Part shown: one piece after another, positions 28,539-36,855 of the stretch | Layout of the letters: each line of letters starts with the position of its first letter | Numbering within the stretch: position 1 is the stretch's first letter | Source: Oceanospirillaceae bacterium | GTDB lineage: Bacteria > Pseudomonadota > Gammaproteobacteria > Pseudomonadales > Oceanobacteraceae | NCBI GenBank assembly: GCA_024234265.1 | Contig: JACKOM010000006.1 | Span: 1 to 64,000 of the forward strand | Direction of reading: 5' to 3' | Length of the DNA: 64,000 nucleotides | Notes under the pieces: generated by a model | The model's input: the letters and a program-made list of their open reading frames with translations, nothing else | The model's database searches: none | What the model was told of the DNA's origin: nothing | Made by a program: the position numbers and the translations under genes

Positions 28539-29273
28539 TTAGGGGTTAACTGGCATATCTGCTGTTGCTTTGTCTGCCAGTTCCAGGGTGTGTTTTAACA
28601 TGCTGGCATCACCCACAGCTCCATGACCGGGTATAACGTATTTTATGTTGTGATAACGTGCCTGAATATGACGTACGCTGTCTGCCCATGTACGAATGTT
28701 GGCATCACCGGTAAATCCCAAGCTGTGCCATTGGGCCCCGCGGATTAAACAACCACCAAAAAGCAATTGCTGTTGCGGCAGCCATACAACCAGATTGTCT
28801 TTGCTGTGCGCTTGTCCGGGATAAAATACTTCGATATTTCCATTTAACATCTGAAATTCGTTGCCTTTGAAGGTATGGCGGGCGGTGGCCTGGCCTGCCT
28901 GGGAAAGCAACTCATTGGTTAATTCGGATGCATAGGTTGGAATGGATTTTGAGTTCAGAATTTTGATGCCGGCAGTTCTGTCTTCATGGAAGTGGGTAGA
29001 GAGGCTCGCCTGTAATGTAAAACCCTGGGCGGCGATCCAGTCTAATAAAATCTGGGTGTCTTTTTCTGACCAGGGGGTATCAATCATAATGGCCTGATTT
29101 TCTGCAACCACTATCAGGCCGTTGGAATCCACCAAGCCATAACCATCAACCATGCGGTATGAGGTATGCAGAAAAATGCCTGGCTGGAGGAGGGTAATTT
29201 TCAGGGCCGGGGTAGCCTCAGTGGCAAAACTGAATGGGCTAAGGCAGATGAAGAGTAAAAGCAGGCGGTGCAT
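28539..29273 (-). CDS. Subclass B1 metallo-beta-lactamase-like protein
   Basis: This is a secreted zinc hydrolase expected to open beta-lactam rings in the periplasm. The 244 residues start with a signal peptide (MHRLLLLFICLSPFSFATEA). Both zinc sites of B1 enzymes are complete: H94, H96 and D98 in THFHEDRTAG, H156 in GQAHSKDNLVVWLP, C175 in LFGGCLIRG and H217 in IPGHG. The cysteine ligand and the HSKDNLVVWLP stretch separate B1 from B2, B3 and glyoxalase-type relatives. Position +3 after the cysteine is Arg where many B1 enzymes have Lys. The start with GGGAA upstream is preferred over the frame to 29333. Flanks show no integron or transposon, so it is probably a resident gene. Confidence 0.82.
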   Translation of the reverse strand: MHRLLLLFICLSPFSFATEATPALKITLLQPGIFLHTSYRMVDGYGLVDSNGLIVVAENQAIMIDTPWSEKDTQILLDWIAAQGFTLQASLSTHFHEDRTAGIKILNSKSIPTYASELTNELLSQAGQATARHTFKGNEFQMLNGNIEVFYPGQAHSKDNLVVWLPQQQLLFGGCLIRGAQWHSLGFTGDANIRTWADSVRHIQARYHNIKYVIPGHGAVGDASMLKHTLELADKATADMPVNP

Positions 29274-29430
29274 AAAATTCCCAGTGTTGTAAGTTTTTAT
29301 TTTAAAAAGCGACTGCCTCAGAAGCATATGCACTTTATGCGGAAGCGCAACTGCTGTTGGGGATAAAAGCAGCCTTAATAGGGTGGGAATGAATATTTTA
29401 AAGGGGCTGAGGAAGATGGTTCTGGGCTAT

Positions 29431-29444
29431 TTGATGCAAATCAA
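29431..29444. promoter_or_regulatory. FNR/Anr-type box between metallo-beta-lactamase and hsp20 genes
   Basis: TTGATGCAAATCAA fits the FNR/Anr consensus TTGAT-N4-ATCAA exactly. It lies 90 bases before the hsp20 start. A possible -10 (TATATT, 29495-29500) would put the box about 69 bases upstream of the start of transcription, a class I activator position. It is also about 158 bases from the divergent metallo-beta-lactamase start. Confidence 0.6.
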
Positions 29445-29533
29445 CATGTGATAATTTTGTTGTTTGAGGCACTTTAACTTGTTGTGTGCGTTCCTATATT
29501 AAGGGCACAACTCACCCGAACAGGAGAATGCAT

Positions 29534-29956
29534 ATGAGTCTGTTAGCTCCCCGTAACCGTCTGTTTGATGATGTATTTAATGAACTGGCCAGTGGTTTTT
29601 ACGTGCGCCCCCTGCACGGTGATGGCCTGCCCGCGCAAATTAAACTCGATGTAAAAGAAAATGCCAGCAGTTATGCCGTCAGTGCGGAATTGCCCGGTGT
29701 GAGCCGTGAGGATATCCATGTCGAAATCCATGGCAGTCGGGTGGCGATTAAAGCCGAAATTAAACAGCACGATGCCAATAAAGATGACAAGGTGCTACGC
29801 TCCGAACGTTATTACGGCAGTGTCAGCCGTACCTTTGAATTACCGGTTGAGCTGGATGAGCAGGCCGCCAGTGCCAAGTTCGACAATGGTGTATTAAATC
29901 TGCAATTACCTAAAAAACAAAAAAGTGCCGGTGCGCAAAAACTGCGGATTGAATAA
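29534..29956 (+). CDS. Small heat-shock protein, Hsp20/alpha-crystallin family
   Basis: This ATP-independent chaperone holds unfolding proteins. The 140 residues have a short N-terminal arm (RNRLFDDVFNELASGF), an alpha-crystallin domain (about 38-130) with AELPGVSREDIHVEIHGSRV and RSERYYGSVSRTFELP, and the conserved A-x-x-x-n-G-V-L strand (KFDNGVLNLQLPKK). The ATG at 29534 is chosen because AGGAG lies seven bases upstream; a second ATG six bases earlier is too close to it. The FNR/Anr-type box upstream suggests control by oxygen rather than, or besides, heat. A strong terminator follows. Confidence 0.93.
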   Translation: MSLLAPRNRLFDDVFNELASGFYVRPLHGDGLPAQIKLDVKENASSYAVSAELPGVSREDIHVEIHGSRVAIKAEIKQHDANKDDKVLRSERYYGSVSRTFELPVELDEQAASAKFDNGVLNLQLPKKQKSAGAQKLRIE

Positions 29957-29968
29957 AGTTAACCACTC

Positions 29969-30002
29969 AAAAAAAGCGGCAGCATGAGCTGCCGTTTTTT
30001 TT
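29969..30002 (+). terminator. Rho-independent terminator after hsp20
   Basis: CGGCAGC and GCTGCCG form the stem around ATGA; seven A residues precede it and eight T residues follow. It lies 12 bases after the hsp20 stop codon. Confidence 0.88.
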
Positions 30003-30082
30003 GGCTGCCTGTTGTTCTGCATAGGGAGTTGAGTCCTGTCGCTGCTTATGGGAACGTATGGCATCTTTGGATGGGGCTGAGT

Positions 30083-30580
30083 ATGGCAATTCGTGTAGTG
30101 ATGACCGGCGGTACGCTGGACAAGATTTATAACCCGCTCAATGGCGAGTTAATGTTTGATGAGTCCTGCCTGCCGGCTTTATTGCAGCAGGGGCGGGTGA
30201 CGGCGGATGTTATTTTCGAAACCCTGTTTTTAAAAGACAGCCTGGAAATGAGTGATGCCGACCGCGCGCAACTGGCGGCGGCCTGCGTGAGCTGCCCCGA
30301 ACAATGCATTCTTATTACCCATGGCACAGATACCATGGTGGCTTCTGCCGTAGTGATCGCCGCCGCGCAGCAACAGGCTGGCAGCCAAAAAACCGTGGTG
30401 CTGACCGGCGCTATGGTGCCCCATGCATTCAAACACAGCGATGCGATGTTTAATGTGGGTGTGGCTCTTGGTGCGGTGCAGGCTTTAGTGGCAGGGGTTT
30501 ATGTGGCGATGAATGGGCAGATATTCCCGTGGCATGCCGTGCAGAAGAACCGTGTGGCAGGGGTGTTTGAGGCGCACTGA
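30083..30580 (+). CDS. Single-domain asparaginase-like protein
   Basis: This 165-residue protein covers only the N-terminal catalytic domain of type I/II L-asparaginases. It keeps MTGGTLDKIY with the nucleophile threonine, ITHGTDTMV with the second Thr-Asp pair, and VVLTGAMVPH just before the position of the conserved lysine, where the alanine-methionine pair stands. A full asparaginase has about 330 residues; nothing downstream encodes the C-terminal domain, and the end NRVAGVFEAH is an ordinary ending rather than a break. Stand-alone versions are known in other proteobacteria, with unproven activity. The start at 30083 is chosen over a frame extending into the hsp20 terminator. Confidence 0.8.
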   Translation: MAIRVVMTGGTLDKIYNPLNGELMFDESCLPALLQQGRVTADVIFETLFLKDSLEMSDADRAQLAAACVSCPEQCILITHGTDTMVASAVVIAAAQQQAGSQKTVVLTGAMVPHAFKHSDAMFNVGVALGAVQALVAGVYVAMNGQIFPWHAVQKNRVAGVFEAH

Positions 30581-30599
30581 GTGCGCCTTCAGAGGTTTC

Positions 30600-31331
30600 T
30601 TAATTCAGTTCAAAACTTTCCAGCTGCAATTCGCCAGCGCGGTTATGCAGCATCCAGCCTTTGTTATACCAGTCGCCCAGTACAATACGCCGTGCGGCCT
30701 GACCGTTAACCTGCAGATTGTGCACAGCGGGGCGGTGGGTGTGGCCATGGATCAGGGTGGTTACACCGTGCTGGGCCATGATCAGCGGCACTTCTTCCGG
30801 TGTTACGTCCAGAATTTCGGCAGCAGCTGCCATGTTTTGCTGGCCCTTGGCCTGGCTTTCTTTACGGGCTGCGTTGGCAAATTCGATGCGTTCCTGGGGT
30901 GTTTTGCCCAGAAACATGGCTTGCCATTGTGGGTTGCGCGCCATCTGCCGGAACTGCATATAGGCGGTATCGCGGGTGCACAGGGAATCACCGTGCATCA
31001 GCAGCACCTTTTCACCGTTTACATCAACAATGCTGGGGTCTGGTAGCAGGGTGGCTCCGCTTTGCTGGCAAAAGCTTTGCCCGACTAAAAAGTCCCGGTT
31101 GCCGTGCATAAAATAGAGCGTGATACCCCGCTGGCTGTGTTCGCGCAGCAGGGTTTTAATGCCATCAACAAACCCGTTGCTGACGTCATCTCCGATCCAG
31201 TACTCGAAGATATCCCCGAGTAAATAGAGTTTGTCACCCGCCTGCAGTTGCCCGAGCAGGTGTTGCAGGCCACGCAGAATTTGCGGTTGGCCCGGTTCTA
31301 AGTGCAGGTCGGAGATGAAGTAACTTGCCAT
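30600..31331 (-). CDS. lpxH: UDP-2,3-diacylglucosamine diphosphatase
   Basis: This enzyme splits UDP-2,3-diacylglucosamine to lipid X and UMP in lipid A synthesis at the inner membrane. It is a calcineurin-like phosphoesterase with ISDLHLEP, GDIFEYWIGDD, GNRDFLVG, MHGDSLC and HGHTHRPAVH as the metal-binding motifs. The length of 243 residues is standard. The start lies two bases after the ppiB stop codon, so the two genes form an operon. Confidence 0.95.
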   Translation of the reverse strand: MASYFISDLHLEPGQPQILRGLQHLLGQLQAGDKLYLLGDIFEYWIGDDVSNGFVDGIKTLLREHSQRGITLYFMHGNRDFLVGQSFCQQSGATLLPDPSIVDVNGEKVLLMHGDSLCTRDTAYMQFRQMARNPQWQAMFLGKTPQERIEFANAARKESQAKGQQNMAAAAEILDVTPEEVPLIMAQHGVTTLIHGHTHRPAVHNLQVNGQAARRIVLGDWYNKGWMLHNRAGELQLESFELN

Positions 31332-31333
31332 TG

Positions 31334-31837
31334 TTAAGCGGCAACAACTTCAGCGGATTCGATGATCACGTCATCGGCAGGCACATCCTGATAACCCGCT
31401 ACGAAAGTGGTTTTCACGGACTTTATACGGTCAACCACTTCCATGCCTTCCACCACTTCACCAAATACACAGTAACCCCAGCCCTGGCTGGTTTTGCTGC
31501 TGTGGTTGAGGAAACTGTTATCCACTACGTTGATGAAAAACTGGCCGGTGGCAGAGTGCGGATCATTGGTGCGTGCCATGGCGATGGTGCCACGTTTGTT
31601 TTTCAGGCCGTTATCGGCTTCGTTGTCGATGGGGGCATCGGTTTCACGTTGTTTCAAGCCAGGCTCCATGCCGCCACCCTGGATCATGAAACCATCAATT
31701 ACACGGTGGAAAACCAGGCCGTTGTAGAAGCCTTTTTCAACGTAGGCCACAAAGTTAGCGACGGTTTTTGGCGCTTTTTCAGCATTCAGGGCCAGTTTGA
31801 TGTCGCCAAAGTTAGTTTTTAGCACAACTGCGGTCAT
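31334..31837 (-). CDS. ppiB: Peptidyl-prolyl cis-trans isomerase B (cyclophilin)
   Basis: This cytoplasmic cyclophilin speeds proline isomerisation. The 167 residues carry the active-site stretch VFHRVIDGFMIQGGGM, TIAMARTNDPHSATGQFFINV and YCVFGEVVEGMEVVDRI. No signal peptide is present, which separates it from PpiA. It is the first gene of a ppiB-lpxH pair and is divergent from glnS across about 100 bases. Confidence 0.95.
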   Translation of the reverse strand: MTAVVLKTNFGDIKLALNAEKAPKTVANFVAYVEKGFYNGLVFHRVIDGFMIQGGGMEPGLKQRETDAPIDNEADNGLKNKRGTIAMARTNDPHSATGQFFINVVDNSFLNHSSKTSQGWGYCVFGEVVEGMEVVDRIKSVKTTFVAGYQDVPADDVIIESAEVVAA

Positions 31838-31854
31838 TGGATTGCCTTCGCTAT

Positions 31855-31882
31855 GTTGTTGATTAAAAAGGGCCGTTATAAT
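31855..31882 (+). promoter_or_regulatory. Probable sigma-70 promoter of glnS
   Basis: A perfect -10 hexamer TATAAT lies at 31877-31882, with TGTTGT/TTGTTG about 15-17 bases upstream as a weak -35. It lies 55 bases before the glnS ATG, between divergent ppiB and glnS. Confidence 0.5.
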
Positions 31883-31936
31883 ACGGCTTTTATTTTATCG
31901 AAGCTACGCCCGAACCGGGCCTCCAGAGCGTGACAG

Positions 31937-33607
31937 ATGACCACAGAGACAGTGAAAAAACAGAATTTCATCGAGAAAATCATCACCCAGGACCTGGAAG
32001 AGGCCAAGGTGCAGAAGGTTGTCACCCGCTTTCCGCCTGAGCCAAACGGTTACCTGCACGTGGGTCATGCTAAGTCTATTTGCCTGAACTTTGGCCTGGC
32101 AGAACAGTTTGGCGGTGTGTGTAACCTGCGTTTTGACGATACCAACCCTGAAAAAGAAGATATGGAGTTTGTGGATTCCATCAAAGCCGATGTGCAGTGG
32201 CTGGGTTTCAAGTGGGACGGTGAAGTACGTTATACCTCCGATTATTTTGACCAGCTGCATGCCTGGGCCATCCACCTGATCGAGCAGGGCAAGGCCTATG
32301 TGTGTGACTTAAGCCCTGAGCAGGCCAAAGAATACCGCGGCAGTTTTGATGAGCCTGGAAAAAACAGCCCCTTCCGTGAGCGCAGCGTGGCAGAAAACCT
32401 CGCCCTGTTTGAAAAAATGCGTTTAGGTGAGTTTGCCGAAGGCAGTTGTGCCCTGCGCGCCAAAATCGATATGGCCGCCGCTAACATGAACCTGCGCGAC
32501 CCGATTATTTACCGCATCAAAAAAGCCCATCACCACCAGACAGGTGACAAATGGTGCATTTACCCGAGTTACGATTTTGCCCACGGTCAGAGTGATGCGA
32601 TTGAAGGCATCAGCCACTCCATCTGTACCCTGGAGTTTGCCGACCACCGTGCCCTGTATGACTGGTTCATTGAAAACCTGCCGGTGCCTGCGCAGCCCCA
32701 TCAGTATGAATTTGGCCGCCTGAACCTGAATTACACAGTGACCAGTAAGCGTAAATTAAAAGCACTGGTGGAAAATAAAGTGGTGGCCGGTTGGGATGAC
32801 CCGCGTATGCCGACCATTTCCGGTATGCGCCGCCGCGGTTACACCCCGGCTGCCATTCGTAATTTCTGTGACAGCCTGGCGGTTGCCAAAACCGACGGCG
32901 TGGTAGATGTGGCCCAGCTGGAATTTTTTATCCGCGAAGATTTAAACACCAATGCGCCCCGTGCCATGGGTGTGCTGCGTCCGCTGAAGGTGATTTTAAC
33001 CAACCTGGCGGAAGGCCATCTGGAGAATTTAAGCGCGGCGTATCACCCTAACCGTGAAGAGCTGGGTAACCGCGAAATGCCTTTTACCCGTGAAATTTTC
33101 ATCGATGCGGAAGATTTCAAAGAAGAATACAGCAAGAAATTCAATAAAAAATTATCCCCCGGTAAACGCATCCGCCTGCGTCACAGCTACGTCATCGAAG
33201 CCACTGATTTTGTAAAAGACGATGCGGGTAATGTGGTGCAGGTAAATGCCGTGGTGGTGCCTGATACCTTAGGTGTTGATCCGGCTGATGGTGATAAACC
33301 AAAAGGCGTGGTGCACTGGGTATCTGCCAGCCACTGTGTGGCCGCTGAATTACGTATTTATGAGCGTTTATTCAGTGTGGAAGAGCCGGATAAAGACGGT
33401 GATTTTATGTCGGTGGTTAACCGTGATTCCTTGCGTATTACCACGGCTATGGTTGAACCTGCACTTGCAGCTGTGGCTGCGGAAAGTAATTTCCAGTTTG
33501 AGCGTGAAGGGTATTACGTGGCGGATCGTTTTGATCACTCCGCGGCGAAACCTGTATTTAACCTGACCATTGGTTTGCGCGAAGATAAAGCCCTGAACGC
33601 GGGTTAA
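31937..33607 (+). CDS. glnS: Glutaminyl-tRNA synthetase
   Basis: This class I synthetase charges tRNA-Gln. The 556 residues carry the HIGH-type motif PPEPNGYLHVGHAKSI (about 35-50), the acceptor-binding domain and VTSKRKLKAL as the KMSKS-type loop. The C-terminal beta-barrels with KGVVHWVSA recognise the anticodon. FDDTNPEKE and YPSYDFAHGQSDAIEGI distinguish it from GltX. It precedes cysS by 63 bases, so the two may share a transcript. Confidence 0.97.
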   Translation: MTTETVKKQNFIEKIITQDLEEAKVQKVVTRFPPEPNGYLHVGHAKSICLNFGLAEQFGGVCNLRFDDTNPEKEDMEFVDSIKADVQWLGFKWDGEVRYTSDYFDQLHAWAIHLIEQGKAYVCDLSPEQAKEYRGSFDEPGKNSPFRERSVAENLALFEKMRLGEFAEGSCALRAKIDMAAANMNLRDPIIYRIKKAHHHQTGDKWCIYPSYDFAHGQSDAIEGISHSICTLEFADHRALYDWFIENLPVPAQPHQYEFGRLNLNYTVTSKRKLKALVENKVVAGWDDPRMPTISGMRRRGYTPAAIRNFCDSLAVAKTDGVVDVAQLEFFIREDLNTNAPRAMGVLRPLKVILTNLAEGHLENLSAAYHPNREELGNREMPFTREIFIDAEDFKEEYSKKFNKKLSPGKRIRLRHSYVIEATDFVKDDAGNVVQVNAVVVPDTLGVDPADGDKPKGVVHWVSASHCVAAELRIYERLFSVEEPDKDGDFMSVVNRDSLRITTAMVEPALAAVAAESNFQFEREGYYVADRFDHSAAKPVFNLTIGLREDKALNAG

Positions 33608-33670
33608 TACACTAAGCATTTTTTTGATGGATGGCCCATGGGGCCATCACGCATTTATAAGGGTAACAAC

Positions 33671-35041
33671 ATGGCTTTAACGATTTTCAATTCGTTAACC
33701 CGCGAGAAAACGGAATTTAAACCCATAGTGCCGGGTAAAATAGGCATGTATGTGTGTGGTATGACAGTGTACGACCTGTGCCACATGGGCCATGCCCGCG
33801 TGATGGTATCGTTCGATGTGATTGTGCGTTACCTGCGTGAAAAAGGTTTTGAAGTGAATTACATCCGTAATATCACCGACATCGACGATAAAATTATTAC
33901 CCGCGCCAACGAAAACAGTGAGCCTTTTACTGTGCTGGTGGATCGTATGGTGCAAGCCATGCACGACGATTTTGATGCGCTGGGTATTGCACGCCCCAAT
34001 GCTGAACCCCGTGCCACCCAGCATATCCACGATATTCTGCACCTGGTGCAAACCCTGATCGAAAAAGGTTATGCCTACGCCGCAAGTAACGGGGATGTGT
34101 ATTACCGTGTGCGTAAGTTCGAAGGTTACGGCAAGCTTTCCGGCAAAATTCTCGAAGAATTACAGGCCGGCGCACGGGTAGAAGTGGATGAATTAAAAGA
34201 AGATCCACTGGATTTCGTTTTATGGAAAGCCGCCAAACCCGGTGAACCTGCATGGCAAAGTCCATGGGGTAATGGCCGCCCCGGCTGGCATATTGAATGT
34301 TCCGCCATGTCGAGCTGCTGCCTGGGTAATACCTTTGATATTCACGGCGGCGGCCCGGATTTAAAATTCCCGCACCATGAAAACGAAATTGCGCAAAGTG
34401 AAGCGGCTAACGGCCAGCAGTATGTGAATACCTGGATGCACGCCGGCGCATTACGTGTTGATGGCGAAAAGATGTCCAAATCACTGGGTAACTTTTTCAC
34501 CATTCGTGATGTATTAAAAACCTACAGCGCGGAAATTATTCGTTTCTTTTTGGTGTCCAGCCAGTACCGCAGTGCGATTAACTACGCAGAAGATGCTTTA
34601 AAAGAAGCGCAAACCAAACTGGAGCGTTTTTATACCGCCCTGCGAGGCACAGATACCTCTGTTGCTCCGGCCAGCGGCACTGATTACGAAACGCGTTTTT
34701 ATGCAGCCATGGACGATGATTTTAATACTCCGGAAGCCCTGGCGGTATTGTTCGACTTAGTGCGTGATATCAACAAAGCAGAGGGCGCAGAGAAAAATGC
34801 CCTGGCGGCTTTATTGAAAAAACTAGGTGCAGTACTGGGTTGCCTGCAGAGTGATCCTGATACCTACCTTAAGCAGGGTGTGGCACTGGATGATGCTTAT
34901 ATTCAGGACATGATTGCCAAGCGTATTCAGGCGAAAAAAGATAAAAACTACGCACTGGCCGATCAGATTCGCAAAGATCTGGATGCCCAGGGTATTGAGT
35001 TGCAGGATGGCCCGCAGGGCACAACCTGGAGCAAAAAATAA
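33671..35041 (+). CDS. cysS: Cysteinyl-tRNA synthetase
   Basis: This class I synthetase charges tRNA-Cys. It has the zinc-binding YVCGMTVYDLCHMGHAR with the HIGH-type HMGH, the second zinc cysteine in HIECSAMSSCCLG, HHENEIAQSEA and KMSKSLGNFF. The start at 33671 (MALTIFNSLT) has AAGGG upstream; the frame to 33638 adds eleven residues foreign to the family. The length is 456 residues. A terminator and an intact MITE follow. Confidence 0.97.
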   Translation: MALTIFNSLTREKTEFKPIVPGKIGMYVCGMTVYDLCHMGHARVMVSFDVIVRYLREKGFEVNYIRNITDIDDKIITRANENSEPFTVLVDRMVQAMHDDFDALGIARPNAEPRATQHIHDILHLVQTLIEKGYAYAASNGDVYYRVRKFEGYGKLSGKILEELQAGARVEVDELKEDPLDFVLWKAAKPGEPAWQSPWGNGRPGWHIECSAMSSCCLGNTFDIHGGGPDLKFPHHENEIAQSEAANGQQYVNTWMHAGALRVDGEKMSKSLGNFFTIRDVLKTYSAEIIRFFLVSSQYRSAINYAEDALKEAQTKLERFYTALRGTDTSVAPASGTDYETRFYAAMDDDFNTPEALAVLFDLVRDINKAEGAEKNALAALLKKLGAVLGCLQSDPDTYLKQGVALDDAYIQDMIAKRIQAKKDKNYALADQIRKDLDAQGIELQDGPQGTTWSKK

Positions 35042-35060
35042 TCGCGCTGTAAAATGCAGT

Positions 35061-35089
35061 AAAAAAACGGGTCTCTGGCCCGTTTTTTT
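35061..35089 (+). terminator. Rho-independent terminator after cysS
   Basis: ACGGG pairs with CCCGT around TCTCTGG, flanked by seven A and seven T residues that extend the stem. It starts 19 bases after the cysS stop codon and works in both directions in principle. Confidence 0.82.
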
Positions 35090-35101
35090 ATGGGTATTTA
35101 A

Positions 35102-35364
35102 GGAACCTCTGAATAACTCTGCACAGCGTCGCGCATGTGCTGCCAGTTGAGATTGGCAAGGCGGCGATTGCAGGAAATGACAGGTCCTTTTCAAAATCGC
35201 CAACACAGCCAGATCGGCTGGCAGCCTGCGCCCTGCGGGGCTTTGCTAAACAAACCAGCTCGGTGTTGCAGCTTTTTGACGTAACCCGTTATGCCTGCAA
35301 ATCTGCGCCTTGATCTGATTTATTTCGCAAAGCCGACGCGGGCACTGAGTTATTGAGAGGTTCC
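35102..35364. mobile_element. 263-bp MITE with TTAA target duplication
   Basis: The left end is GGAACCTCTGAATAACTC and the right end GAGTTATTGAGAGGTTCC, inverse to the left with one mismatch. TTAA flanks both sides (35098-35101 and 35365-35368). It has the same length and nearly the same sequence as the copy at 4641-4903, about 30 kb away, in the same orientation. It lies between the cysS terminator and the last codon of the cation transporter gene. Since it is nearly intact it may be a recent arrival. Confidence 0.87.
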
Positions 35365-35368
35365 TTAA

Positions 35369-36277
35369 TTAATGCACACAATTTGGCCGGTTAAGATGGC
35401 AATGGCCATTGCCACTTTCCAGTTGCACTGTGCAGTGTTCAATATCAAAGTCATCGTGCAGATCGTGGCTGATTTTGTGCAGTAATTCATCGGCATTGCA
35501 GTTGTCGGTAATTTCTAAATGCACTGTCATGGCAATATCGGTTGTACCTAGTGCCCATACGTGTAAGTCGTGCAGGTTGGTTACGCCCGGTTGGGCCAAT
35601 AAATAATTTTTTACTGCTTCCAACTCAATTTTTTCCGGTACGCCATCCAGGGCCAGCAGGCCGGATTCTTTTAATAAATGCCAGGTACCCAGCAGAATAA
35701 CCAGCACAATGATCAGGCTGACCACAGGGTCAAGCCATAACCAGTGGGTGAAACTGATCAGGATGCCGGAAATCACAACCCCAATGGAAACCGCTGCATC
35801 GGCGGCCATATGCAGATAAGCACCCTTCAGGTTCAGATCATGGTGCTGGCCTTTGACAAACAGCAGGGCAGTTGCGGTATTAATAATAAAACCTATTGCA
35901 GCAACCCAGATAATGTAGCCGGATTGTAAATCCTGCGGGTTTTGCAGACGTTGCAGGGCTTCCCAGCTGATGCCACCGAGGGCAAATAACAGCAGCAGGG
36001 CGCTGAACAGGGAAGCGAGTATGCTCGCCCGGCGGAAACCATAGGTATAACGCTGATTAGCGGCTTTTTTGCCCATGTAATAGGCCAGCCATGCTAATAA
36101 TAAACCCGCCACATCACTCAGGTTGTGCCAGGCATCGGCAATCAGGGCCATGGAGTTGGCGAGATAACCAAAAATTAATTCGACGATGACAAAGCCGATA
36201 TTGAGAATCAGGCCGATGGCAAATGCGCGGTTGTAATTGTCGATATGATGGTGGTGATGATCGTGATGTTGGCCCAT
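35369..36277 (-). CDS. Cation diffusion facilitator (zinc-type efflux transporter)
   Basis: This inner-membrane antiporter exports Zn2+ or related divalent ions in exchange for protons. It has a His-rich N-terminus (MGQHHDHHHHHIDNY) and six membrane helices. The paired metal sites are in helix II (DAWHNLSD) and helix V (HMAADAAVS). A cytoplasmic ferredoxin-like domain (about 210-300) ends in a second His/Cys patch (HCHLNRPNCVH). The length is 302 residues. The His/Asp pair per site suits Zn2+. A MITE abuts its 3' end. It stands alone, with no metal-responsive regulator nearby. Confidence 0.9.
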   Translation of the reverse strand: MGQHHDHHHHHIDNYNRAFAIGLILNIGFVIVELIFGYLANSMALIADAWHNLSDVAGLLLAWLAYYMGKKAANQRYTYGFRRASILASLFSALLLLFALGGISWEALQRLQNPQDLQSGYIIWVAAIGFIINTATALLFVKGQHHDLNLKGAYLHMAADAAVSIGVVISGILISFTHWLWLDPVVSLIIVLVILLGTWHLLKESGLLALDGVPEKIELEAVKNYLLAQPGVTNLHDLHVWALGTTDIAMTVHLEITDNCNADELLHKISHDLHDDFDIEHCTVQLESGNGHCHLNRPNCVH

Positions 36278-36322
36278 AACTGCTCCTGTTGGCTCGGCGC
36301 AGTATAGGGCATTTAGTGGGAA

Positions 36323-36808
36323 TTAATCGCGTAAATTACGCCAGGCGCGGAATTTTTTATGTACACCCCGGGTAAAAATAGCAAAGGAGTCTTCCAGCAC
36401 GTCCACGCCCGCAAGTATGAGTACGACAATAACGGCAAGTTTAATTGAGGTGGCGTATGCCCCCGTGCTGATACATACACCTATGGAGGAAAGTGCCCAG
36501 ATGGCAGCGGCTGAGGTTACCCCCAGTACAATGCCATCTTTAGCGAGTATTACCCCTGCACCGAGAAAGCCTATACCGGTAATTACCTGGCCAATAACCC
36601 GTGAAGGGTCCGTCATTTGTGTGTTGGTTGAGAAAGACGCAGCAATAAAAATATAGGTGCCGAGGGTGATTAGGGTGGATGTGCGGATACCAACAGGCTT
36701 GCCCCGTAACTGGCGTTCCAGGCCGACAATGGTGCCACACAGAATTGCGGTGCCAATCGCTTGCCAGTTGAAGGGGTCTATCGAAAAGAAATCCAGCGCT
36801 GTGAACAT
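36323..36808 (-). CDS. MgtC/SapB-family membrane protein
   Basis: This 161-residue protein has about four helices with the MgtC-family hallmarks CGTIVGLERQLRGKPVGIRT and GQVITGIGFLGAGVILAKDG. The C-terminal regulatory ACT-like domain of true MgtC virulence factors is absent, so it belongs to the short SapB-like branch. Proposed roles are in magnesium homeostasis or ATPase control. It lies downstream of the RND permease with 47 bases between and may be cotranscribed. Confidence 0.85.
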   Translation of the reverse strand: MFTALDFFSIDPFNWQAIGTAILCGTIVGLERQLRGKPVGIRTSTLITLGTYIFIAASFSTNTQMTDPSRVIGQVITGIGFLGAGVILAKDGIVLGVTSAAAIWALSSIGVCISTGAYATSIKLAVIVVLILAGVDVLEDSFAIFTRGVHKKFRAWRNLRD

Positions 36809-36855
36809 AGTGCAATCCCTGCAGTGATGTTCACAGTGTAGACAAGCATTTCAGG

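Noticed and set aside
30588..30600. TTCAGAGGTTTC after the asparaginase-like gene as a MITE end
   Set aside because: It is too short and has no partner terminus nearby; chance similarity is likely.
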